Part shown: positions 57,842 to 64,000 of the stretch, one piece after another
How positions within the stretch are numbered: the first letter of the stretch is position 1
How the letters are laid out: each line of letters opens with the position of its first letter
Position numbers and translations under genes: made by a program
Origin: JARYGU01 sp033795365
GTDB taxonomy: Bacteria; Pseudomonadota; Alphaproteobacteria; Rhizobiales; Rhizobiaceae
DNA length: 64,000 nucleotides
Direction: 5' to 3'
NCBI GenBank assembly: GCA_033795365.1
Contig: JARYGU010000009.1
Span: forward strand, 62,001 to 126,000
The notes under the pieces: model-generated
What the model was told of the DNA's origin: nothing
What the model saw: only the letters and a program-made list of their open reading frames with translations
Database searches by the model: none

Positions 57842-57931
57842 GCAAGATTGATCGGTGCTTTGTCTTCCGACAATTGATTTTGCTCCGTCCTTTCCCTAAA
57901 AAAGCGCCAAAATCATAAACGGAGGACACTC

Positions 57932-58885
57932 ATGCGCTCAGTTCTGCTCGCTTTTGCCGCCACTCTGGCGCTCTCCCTGCCGGTTCGGGCAGAAAATGTT
58001 ACGGTCGCCGTGACGGCGATCGTGGAGCACCCCGCTCTCGATGCTGCGCGTGACGGGGTGCGCGATGCGCTTGCCGAAGCGGGCTACAAGAACGGAGAGA
58101 ACCTCAAGTTCATCTATGAATCGGCGCAGGGCAATCCGGCGACGGCTGCGCAGATCGCCCGCCAATTCGTAGGCGAAGGCCCCAACGTGATCGTACCGAT
58201 CTCCACCCCCTCGGCGCAGGCGGTGGTTTCCTCCACGCGCGACATCCCGGTGGTCTTTACGGCGGTTTCCGACCCTTTGGCCGCGCAGCTCGTCAAGGAT
58301 ATGGAAAAGCCGGGCGGAAACGTGACCGGTCTTTCAGACATGTCCCCGGTCGGAGAGCATCTCGCGCTGATCAAGGAGATCCTGCCCGAGGCGAAGTCCA
58401 TCGGCTATCTCTACAATTCCGGTGAAGCCAATTCGGTTGCCCTTCTTGCCGTCCTGAAAGCCGAAGCGGAGAAGGCGGGGCTGACGGTGATCGAATCCGC
58501 CGCCACCAAATCGGCCGAAGTGCAGGGCGCCGCCCGGGCGCTCGTCGGGCGCGCGGATGCAATCTACGTTCCGACCGACAACACGATCATTTCCGCGCTG
58601 GAAGGCGCCGTCGCCGTCGCCGAGGAAAGCAAACTGCCGCTTTTCACGGCCGATACGGATTCCGTATCGCGGGGTTCGCTGGCGGCACTCGGCTTCAACT
58701 ATTACGATGTCGGCAAGCAGACCGGCGAAGTGGTCGTGCGTATTCTCAAGGGCGAGAATCCGGGCGATATCCCGGTTAAGATCGCTGCAGGCAGCGATCT
58801 CGTCGTCAACAAGGGTGCCGCCGCAAAGATGGGCGTCACGCTGCCGGAAGGCGTTCTCAATCGCGCAAGCCGCGTGATCGAATAA
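57932..58885 (+). CDS. ABC transporter substrate-binding protein (TrpX-like group)
   Basis: The 317-residue periplasmic protein of the ABC_sub_bind family (PF04392) has a Sec signal (MRSVLLAFAATLALSLPVRA) and a two-lobe fold with VAVTAIVEHPALDAARDGVRDALAEAG, PSAQAVVSS, and GNVTGLSD. Related proteins in Gram-positive bacteria are predicted tryptophan or tyrosine importers; here the ligand is not known. The start is ATG 57932, behind ACGGAGGAC. It is followed by permease and ATPase genes, with a hairpin in between. Confidence 0.9.
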   Translation: MRSVLLAFAATLALSLPVRAENVTVAVTAIVEHPALDAARDGVRDALAEAGYKNGENLKFIYESAQGNPATAAQIARQFVGEGPNVIVPISTPSAQAVVSSTRDIPVVFTAVSDPLAAQLVKDMEKPGGNVTGLSDMSPVGEHLALIKEILPEAKSIGYLYNSGEANSVALLAVLKAEAEKAGLTVIESAATKSAEVQGAARALVGRADAIYVPTDNTIISALEGAVAVAEESKLPLFTADTDSVSRGSLAALGFNYYDVGKQTGEVVVRILKGENPGDIPVKIAAGSDLVVNKGAAAKMGVTLPEGVLNRASRVIE

Positions 58886-58911
58886 CGGCGCGTCAAAGAC
58901 GGCCAGGCATG

Positions 58912-58938
58912 ACCGCTCCCATCCCCGATGGGAGCGGT
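58912..58938 (+). terminator. Hairpin between binding-protein and permease genes
   Basis: ACCGCTCCCAT pairs with ATGGGAGCGGT around CCCCG, an 11-bp perfect stem with only TTTCG after it. The weak T-run suggests partial termination or a 3'-end stabiliser that raises binding-protein mRNA over that of the membrane genes. Confidence 0.6.
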
Positions 58939-59015
58939 TTCGTGCTATTTGAAACCAATCGTCGCCGCCGCTGCAAGCGGCGGGGCGCAACGAAAAGAGA
59001 CAAGGGGCTGGCAAC

Positions 59016-59897
59016 GTGAGTCAGATCGCTTTCTGGGGGGCCGTGGAACTGGGGCTGGTCTATGCCTTCGTCGCCATCGGCGTTTTCCTCGCTTTCCGGG
59101 TATTGGACTTCCCCGACCTTACCGTCGACGGTTCCTTTCCTCTCGGCGCTGCGGTCACCGCGGTTCTTATCATCGCCGGCGTCAATCCATGGCTTGCCGC
59201 TGCGGTCGCCATGGTGGCCGGCGCGATTGCCGGGATGGTGACGGCTCTCCTCAATGTCCGCTTCCGGATCCTCAACCTGCTCGCGTCGATCCTGACGATG
59301 ATTGCGCTTTTCTCGGTCAATCTCAGGGTGATGGGGAGGCCGAATGTCGCTCTCATCAATGCCGATACGATGATCAGCCCGTTCTTTGGCCTGGGCCTTA
59401 GCGATTTCTACGTGCGACCGCTTTTCGCAGGCGTGCTCGTCATCGTCGCTGTCGTTCTTGTCTGGCGCTTCCTCGAAAGCGATGCAGGCCTTTCGATGCG
59501 CGCGACAGGGGCCAATGCCCGCATGGCGCGGGCGCAGGGGATCGATACGAGTCGCCAGATCTATCTGGGTATGGCGATCTCGAATGCGCTTGTCGCTTTG
59601 GGTGGTGCGCTCTTTGCGCAGACGAACGGCTTTGCGGACGTGACCTCCGGCGTGGGCACGATCGTCGTCGGTCTCGCCGCCGTCATTATCGGCGAGACGC
59701 TGCTCGGCACCCGCGGCATTCTCATTGCTCTCATCGGCTGCGTGCTGGGTTCCATCCTCTATCGCATCGCCATCCAGCTTGCGCTATCGACCGATATGCT
59801 CGGCCTGCAGGCTTCCGATCTCAACTTCGTGACGGCCCTTCTCGTCACCGTGGCGCTCGTTCTGCCGCGCCTTCGCCGCGGAGGGGCTGCGTCGTGA
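59016..59897 (+). CDS. ABC transporter permease
   Basis: The 293-residue inner-membrane protein has about eight hydrophobic segments. It resembles the BPD_transp_2 type (LivH/RbsC-like): ELGLVYAFVAIGVFLAFRVLDFPDLTVDGSFPLGAAV, ILNLLASILTMIALFSVNLRVMG, and SMRATGANARMARAQGID. It works with the ATPase that overlaps its 3' end by 4 bp (GTGA). The start is GTG 59016. Confidence 0.9.
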   Translation: MSQIAFWGAVELGLVYAFVAIGVFLAFRVLDFPDLTVDGSFPLGAAVTAVLIIAGVNPWLAAAVAMVAGAIAGMVTALLNVRFRILNLLASILTMIALFSVNLRVMGRPNVALINADTMISPFFGLGLSDFYVRPLFAGVLVIVAVVLVWRFLESDAGLSMRATGANARMARAQGIDTSRQIYLGMAISNALVALGGALFAQTNGFADVTSGVGTIVVGLAAVIIGETLLGTRGILIALIGCVLGSILYRIAIQLALSTDMLGLQASDLNFVTALLVTVALVLPRLRRGGAAS

Positions 59898-60688
59898 TCT
59901 CGGTCAAGGACATAAAGGTTGTTTTCGGGCGTGGCACGCCGCTGCAGAAGCAGGCTCTGAACGGTGTCAGCCTTACGATCGAGGAGGGCTCCTTCGTCAC
60001 CGTGATCGGCTCCAACGGGGCCGGAAAGTCGACGCTGCTCGGTGTACTTGCCGGCGATGTCATCGCAACCGAAGGACAGGTGGTGATCGGCGGAACCGAT
60101 GTCACGCGAAAGGCGACCGCCGCACGGGCCGGTCTCGTGGCCCGTGTATTCCAGGATCCGCTTGCGGGCAGTTGCGGGTCGCTGTCGATCGAGGAAAATC
60201 TCGCACTTGCCGCCCGGCGCGGGGAGAGGCGCGGGCTAGCCTCCGCGCTCGGCCCCAAACGTCGGGACCTCTTCCGCGAACGGATCGCCGAGCTCAATCT
60301 CGGCCTAGAGAGCCGGATGAGAGATCGGATGGACCTGCTTTCCGGCGGTCAGCGCCAAGCCGTGTCGCTGGTTATGGCGACGCTCGCCGGCTCCGAAGTG
60401 CTGCTTCTCGACGAGCATACCGCGGCACTTGATCCGGGCATGGCGGAATTCATCATGAACCTCACGCAGAGGATCGTTTCCGAGCGAAAGCTGACGACGT
60501 TGATGGTGACGCATTCCATGCGCCAGGCGCTCGACTTCGGTCACCGCACGGTGATGCTCCATGGTGGCGAAATCGTGCTCGACGTCGCCGGAGACAACCG
60601 CAAGAACCTGCAGGTCGAGGACTTGATCGCCATGTTCCGCAAGATGCGCGGCCAGACGCTGGACGACGACGCGCTGCTGATCGGCTGA
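59894..60688 (+). CDS. ABC transporter ATP-binding protein
   Basis: The 264-residue ATPase has Walker A GSNGAGKST (about residues 39-47), signature LSGGQRQAVSLVMA, Walker B VLLLDEHTAALDP, where His replaces the more common Pro after the catalytic Glu, and the H-loop VTHSMRQAL. The start GTG overlaps the permease stop, so the two are coupled. The DEHTAALDP form is usual in the TrpX/permease/ATPase trio of this kind. Confidence 0.9.
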   Translation: MISVKDIKVVFGRGTPLQKQALNGVSLTIEEGSFVTVIGSNGAGKSTLLGVLAGDVIATEGQVVIGGTDVTRKATAARAGLVARVFQDPLAGSCGSLSIEENLALAARRGERRGLASALGPKRRDLFRERIAELNLGLESRMRDRMDLLSGGQRQAVSLVMATLAGSEVLLLDEHTAALDPGMAEFIMNLTQRIVSERKLTTLMVTHSMRQALDFGHRTVMLHGGEIVLDVAGDNRKNLQVEDLIAMFRKMRGQTLDDDALLIG

Positions 60689-60692
60689 TCGG

Positions 60693-61349
60693 TCAGCGCG
60701 CCTGTGTGAAGAAGATCTTCATGGCGAAGATCGAGAAGACGCCGGCGAAGGTGTAGTCGATGCCGCGCAGAATCCTGCGGTTCGCCTGGAGCCATTGGGA
60801 TAGCCGGTCGGCCGCCAGAACGACGAGGGCATTCACCGGCATGCCGATAAGGATGAAGAGGAAGCCGAGGAAGATCAGCTTTGCCGTCACATCCGGGTCG
60901 CCGGCACTGACGAACTGCGGCAGGAAGGTCATGAAGAAGATGATGACCTTCGGGTTCAGGAGATTGACCCAGAAGCCTGTCGACATGTTGGCGAGCGGTG
61001 AAACCTTCGGCCCTTCCACTGTCTTGACGGAAAGGCTGGATCCGAAGCGGATCGCCTGAACCGCCAGCCATAGCAGATAGGCGGCGCCGCCTGTCTTCAG
61101 GATCATGAAGGCGGTGGGCGAAGCGGTTATCAGCGCCGAAATTCCGAATGCGACGAGCAGCGTGTGCACGACGATGCCAAGGCTTGTGCCGAGCACGATA
61201 TAGAGTGCCGGGCCCTTGCCTTGCGACAGTGCGCGGCTGATCGACAGCGTCATGTCCGGGCCGGGAGTTGCCGCCAGCAGCAGACTCGCGGCGGTGAAGG
61301 CGAGAAAGGTCGGCAGCGTCGGCAGGAAGTCCATTTTCAGCACGTCCAT
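60693..61349 (-). CDS. LysE/RhtB-family amino-acid exporter
   Basis: The 218-residue inner-membrane protein has six hydrophobic segments and the motif LLAATPGPDMTLSISRALSQGKGPALYIVLGTSLG, then GGAAYLLWLAVQAIR and the NLLNPKVIIFFMTFLPQFV stretch of the RhtB group. It exports a neutral amino acid or derivative. The start is taken at ATG 61349; ATG 61334 (MDFLPTLP) is possible. It is divergent from argG, and converges with the ABC importer genes. Confidence 0.87.
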   Translation of the reverse strand: MDVLKMDFLPTLPTFLAFTAASLLLAATPGPDMTLSISRALSQGKGPALYIVLGTSLGIVVHTLLVAFGISALITASPTAFMILKTGGAAYLLWLAVQAIRFGSSLSVKTVEGPKVSPLANMSTGFWVNLLNPKVIIFFMTFLPQFVSAGDPDVTAKLIFLGFLFILIGMPVNALVVLAADRLSQWLQANRRILRGIDYTFAGVFSIFAMKIFFTQAR

Positions 61350-61508
61350 CGAAGATCGGATACAGGGTCAAATACTCTTCCGGCCGCGTTTTTGAAAGCG
61401 GAATCGCAATTCTGCGGATGCTGGAGCTTGTGTCGCGGCATGTTCTGGATAAAGTGCGCGCCATCTCATAAGGCGGTCAGCGCCCACGAATCCAGACGGA
61501 CAGACACC

Positions 61509-62729
61509 ATGGCATCGCACAAGCAAGTAAAGAAGGTCGTTCTCGCCTATTCCGGCGGACTCGATACTTCGATCATCCTGAAGTGGCTCCAGACGGAGCT
61601 CGGCGCGGAGGTGGTCACCTTCACAGCCGATCTCGGCCAGGGAGAAGAACTCGAGCCTGCGCGCAAGAAAGCCGAAATGCTCGGCATCAAGGAAATATTC
61701 ATCGAGGACGTGCGCGAGGAATTCGTCCGCGACTTCGTTTTCCCGATGTTCCGCGCCAATGCGGCCTATGAGGGCGTTTATCTGCTCGGAACGTCAATCG
61801 CGCGCCCGCTCATCTCGAAGCATCTCGTGGAGATCGCCGCGAAGACTGGCGCCGACGCCATTGCCCATGGCGCGACCGGCAAGGGCAACGATCAGGTGCG
61901 TTTCGAGCTTTCCGCCTATGCTCTCAACCCGGACATCAAGATCATAGCGCCTTGGCGCGACTGGTCATTCAAGAGCCGTACCGATCTTCTGGAGTTTGCC
62001 GAGAAGCACCAGATTCCCGTTGCCAAGGACAAGAAGGGCGAGGCGCCGTTCTCCGTGGACGCCAATCTCCTGCACTCCTCTTCCGAAGGCAAGGTCCTCG
62101 AGGATCCGGCGCAGGAAGCGCCCGAATATGTTCATATGCGGACGATCTCGCCGGAGACCGCGCCAGACAAGCCGACCGTCATCACCGTCGGCTTCGAGCG
62201 GGGCGATGCGGTCTCGATCAACGGCGTGCGGATGACGCCTGCGACGCTGCTGGCCGCGCTCAACAATTACGGCCGCGACAATGGTATCGGCCGGCTCGAC
62301 CTCGTGGAAAACCGTTTCGTCGGCATGAAGTCGCGCGGCGTCTATGAGACGCCCGGCGGCACGATCCTGCTTGCCGCCCATCGCGCAATTGAAAGCATCA
62401 CGCTCGATCGCGGCGCGGCTCACCTCAAGGACGAGCTGATGCCGCGCTATGCGGAGCTCATCTATTACGGTTTCTGGTTCTCGCCGGAGCGCGAGATGCT
62501 GCAGGCCGCGATCGACAGGAGCCAGGAGCACGTCGAGGGTGAAGTGACGCTGAAGCTCTACAAGGGCAACGTCATGGTCATCGGGCGCAAGAGCGACAAA
62601 TCGCTCTATTCCGACAAACTCGTTACGTTCGAGGACGATCAGGGCGCCTACGACCAGAAGGATGCTGCAGGTTTCATCAAGCTCAATGCGCTGCGCTTGC
62701 GTACGCTTGCGGCACGAAACCGCCGCTGA
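61509..62729 (+). CDS. argG: Argininosuccinate synthase
   Basis: ArgG joins citrulline and aspartate in arginine synthesis, using ATP. The 406-residue product has the PP-loop VVLAYSGGLDTSIILKWL, FTADLGQGEE, GTSIARPLISKHLVEIA, AHGATGKGNDQVRFEL, and the C-terminal YGFWFSPEREMLQ. Length is normal. The start is ATG 61509. It is followed by a strong hairpin shared with the convergent GNAT gene. Confidence 0.96.
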   Translation: MASHKQVKKVVLAYSGGLDTSIILKWLQTELGAEVVTFTADLGQGEELEPARKKAEMLGIKEIFIEDVREEFVRDFVFPMFRANAAYEGVYLLGTSIARPLISKHLVEIAAKTGADAIAHGATGKGNDQVRFELSAYALNPDIKIIAPWRDWSFKSRTDLLEFAEKHQIPVAKDKKGEAPFSVDANLLHSSSEGKVLEDPAQEAPEYVHMRTISPETAPDKPTVITVGFERGDAVSINGVRMTPATLLAALNNYGRDNGIGRLDLVENRFVGMKSRGVYETPGGTILLAAHRAIESITLDRGAAHLKDELMPRYAELIYYGFWFSPEREMLQAAIDRSQEHVEGEVTLKLYKGNVMVIGRKSDKSLYSDKLVTFEDDQGAYDQKDAAGFIKLNALRLRTLAARNRR

Positions 62730-62752
62730 TCACGCAGCAAATACGATGAACG

Positions 62753-62786
62753 GAAATGCCCGCCCCGGTTTCGAGGCGGGCATTTC
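62753..62786. terminator. Bidirectional terminator between argG and the GNAT gene
   Basis: GAAATGCCCGCC pairs perfectly with GGCGGGCATTTC, 12 bp, around a 10-base loop. It lies between the two convergent stop codons, and its AT-rich ends can serve both strands. Confidence 0.7.
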
Positions 62787-62812
62787 AATCTCAGCCGCAA
62801 CGGTGCCGCGGT

Positions 62813-63319
62813 TCAATCCCAGATGAAACCGACCTTCTTCAGGTCCTTCTCTCCGAAGTTCTCCATGCCCTCGGCGATGTCGACACCGCCCTGCGAGCGG
62901 AAGAAATGGTCGGCATGCTCGCTGTCTTCGAGGCACCAGACGACCAGTCCTTCGCAGCCGAGCGATTTCAGAAGGCGCCGGGCTTCGCCGAAGAGCATCC
63001 GCCCGAGCCCGAGCCCCTGATATTCCGGCCGGAGATAAATCTCGTAGATCTCGCCTTCCTGCGGCAGGGCCTTGGCGCGGTTGAGGCCGAGCGTCGCATA
63101 GCCGGCGACCGTTCCCGCGACGTCGAGCACCAGAAGCGTCGCAGGACCGCGCGTCGCCTTCCTCCACCAGATCTCGTCCCGGCGCTGCACCATCTGGATC
63201 AGCGGCTTGTGCGGAATGATTCCGCCATAGGCCTGCAGCCAGGATACCCGGTGGGTGTCGGATATCGCCCGCGCATCCTGCGGCTCGGCTCGCCGTACGT
63301 CGATCGATAGCGTTTTCAT
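62813..63319 (-). CDS. GNAT-family N-acetyltransferase
   Basis: The 168-residue product has the GNAT fold: VRRAEPQDARAISDTHRVSWLQAYGGIIP at the N-terminus and the acetyl-CoA loop EIYEIYLRPEYQGLGLGRMLF (the R/QxxGxG motif is QGLGLG), then LVVWCLEDSEHADHFFRSQGG. The substrate is unknown. The start is ATG 63319. A CtrA-type site lies about 100 bp upstream. It converges with argG. Confidence 0.87.
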   Translation of the reverse strand: MKTLSIDVRRAEPQDARAISDTHRVSWLQAYGGIIPHKPLIQMVQRRDEIWWRKATRGPATLLVLDVAGTVAGYATLGLNRAKALPQEGEIYEIYLRPEYQGLGLGRMLFGEARRLLKSLGCEGLVVWCLEDSEHADHFFRSQGGVDIAEGMENFGEKDLKKVGFIWD

Positions 63320-63415
63320 AAAATGACTCTAATCCGGTGCCGATTCTGCAGGAATCCCGGCCGTGGCGGCGATGCCGTTTGCCCACAGCAAGTTTCCTGC
63401 AGCCTCCCGAAAAAG

Positions 63416-63430
63416 TTAACGCCTTTTTAA
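63416..63430 (-). promoter_or_regulatory. CtrA-type full site upstream of the GNAT gene
   Basis: TTAA-CGCCTTT-TTAA matches TTAA-N7-TTAA. It lies about 100 bp upstream of the GNAT start, between that start and the typA terminator. The motif can occur by chance in this AT-rich stretch. Confidence 0.3.
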
Positions 63431-63466
63431 TAATCTTCTCAAGGTGTAAAACTTTGGTACACACAT

Positions 63467-63493
63467 GAAAAAACCCCGGCGCGAGGCCGGGGC
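63467..63493 (-). terminator. Intrinsic terminator after typA
   Basis: On the minus strand CCCCGGC pairs with GCCGGGG around CTCGC, followed by TTTTTTC. It lies about 35 bp after the typA stop codon. Confidence 0.85.
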
Positions 63494-63526
63494 TTTTGAG
63501 GTTTCTTGCGGCGTTCGTGTCGCGAA

Positions 63527-64000
63527 TCAGGCAGCGCCGGCCGCGCGCGACTTTTCGAATCGCTTGCGTTCGTTGGGGTCCAGATAAAGCTTGCGCAGCC
63601 GGATCGACTTCGGCGTGACCTCCACGAGTTCGTCGTCCTGGATCCAGGACAGCGCGCGCTCGAGCGTCATGCGGATGGGCGGGGTAAGCTTCACGGCTTC
63701 GTCCTTGCCGGCAGCACGGATGTTGGTGAGCTTCTTGCCCTTCAGCACGTTGACCTCGAGGTCGTTGTCGCGCGTGTGAATGCCGACGATCATGCCGGCA
63801 TAGACCTTCTCGCCCGCATCGATGACCATCGGGCCGCGGTCTTCCAGGTTGAAGAGCGCATAGGCGACGGCCTCACCCGATTCGTTGGAGAGCAGCACGC
63901 CATTGACGCGACCGCCGATCTCGCCCTTGTAGGGCTGGTAGTCATGGAAAAGGCGGTTCATGATCGCCGTGCCGCGCGTATCCGTCAGCAGTTCCGACTG
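63527..64000 (-). CDS. typA: Translational GTPase TypA/BipA (partial, N-terminus beyond window)
   Basis: Only the last 157 codons are present; the frame enters from the right edge without a start (TDTRGTAIMNRLFHDYQPYK). They form the BipA-specific C-terminal domain: NGVLLSNESGEAVAYALFNLEDRGPM, VYAGMIVGIHTRDNDLEVNVLKGKKLTNIRAAGKDEAVKL, and WIQDDELVEVTPKSIRLRKLYL. TypA binds the 70S ribosome and helps 50S assembly at low temperature and under stress. An internal ATG at 63961 is not the gene start. Confidence 0.94.
   Translation of the reverse strand, partial: QSELLTDTRGTAIMNRLFHDYQPYKGEIGGRVNGVLLSNESGEAVAYALFNLEDRGPMVIDAGEKVYAGMIVGIHTRDNDLEVNVLKGKKLTNIRAAGKDEAVKLTPPIRMTLERALSWIQDDELVEVTPKSIRLRKLYLDPNERKRFEKSRAAGAA

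Overview
The window looks like a chromosomal core segment of an alphaproteobacterium of the family Rhizobiaceae, most likely close to Sinorhizobium/Ensifer. I judge this from the roughly 60% GC, the gene content and order (ubiH-type monooxygenase, tesB, glnK-amtB, ftsK, lolA, xth; ffh-chorismate mutase-rpsP-rimM-trmD with rplS; a second RpoH-type sigma factor; phaR/phaA-phaB), alphaproteobacterial families such as CenR-type regulators, IalB and Suv3-like helicase, and cis elements of rhizobial type (EcfG/RpoE2 -35/-10, CtrA TTAA-N7-TTAA, GANTC). No insertion sequence, prophage, CRISPR array, rRNA or tRNA gene was seen. The species is an inference, not a measurement.

Layout. 1-9440: partial ubiquinone-biosynthesis monooxygenase, acyl-CoA thioesterase II, the PII/ammonium pair glnK-amtB behind a sigma-54-like promoter, ftsK behind a CtrA-type site, lolA, xth, a cyclic-nucleotide-domain protein and a CenR-type response regulator. 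9540-12600: YkuD-like protein, aldo/keto reductase, leuC. 12950-18170: translation and secretion block on the minus strand (ffh, chorismate mutase, rpsP, rimM, trmD, then rplS) interrupted by a plus-strand TauE/SafE exporter. 18480-24660: Tat-type MBL-fold hydrolase, Uup-like ABC-F protein, thiamine pyrophosphokinase, and a divergent MarR/DHA2-efflux pair. 24670-29100: LysR regulator, then a TPP riboswitch driving thiBPQ. 29300-37440: M48 lipoprotein protease, rpoH2-type sigma factor, CarD, 7Fe ferredoxin, Hsp15-like S4 protein, and a 1012-residue Suv3-like RNA helicase. 37440-43550: LMW phosphatase, ThpR, tesA with the divergent YbbA/YbbP ABC system, and a BI-1/YccA membrane protein. 43600-50700: DeoR regulator plus MFS, ispG, LysE, hisC-ispA, mtgA. 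50760-57850: GST, rpmF, phaR, phaA-phaB, YkvA-type protein, IalB, rlmN. 57930-64000: a three-gene ABC importer, a second LysE, argG, a GNAT protein and the 3' part of typA.

How the genes fit together. Nitrogen control is represented by glnK-amtB, carbon storage by phaR/phaA/phaB, thiamine salvage by TPP-riboswitch-thiBPQ plus thiamine pyrophosphokinase, envelope stress and cell-cycle control by CenR, ftsK, lolA and mtgA, and general stress by a second RpoH sigma factor preceded by a textbook EcfG/RpoE2 promoter. Most genes are ordinary housekeeping genes. I did not find a convincing undescribed multi-gene system. The most unusual signals are in non-coding DNA: a cluster of GANTC (CcrM) sites combined with a two-copy 50-bp intergenic element, terminator-like hairpins inside the ffh and rpsP-rimM transcription units, and several well-placed operator palindromes.
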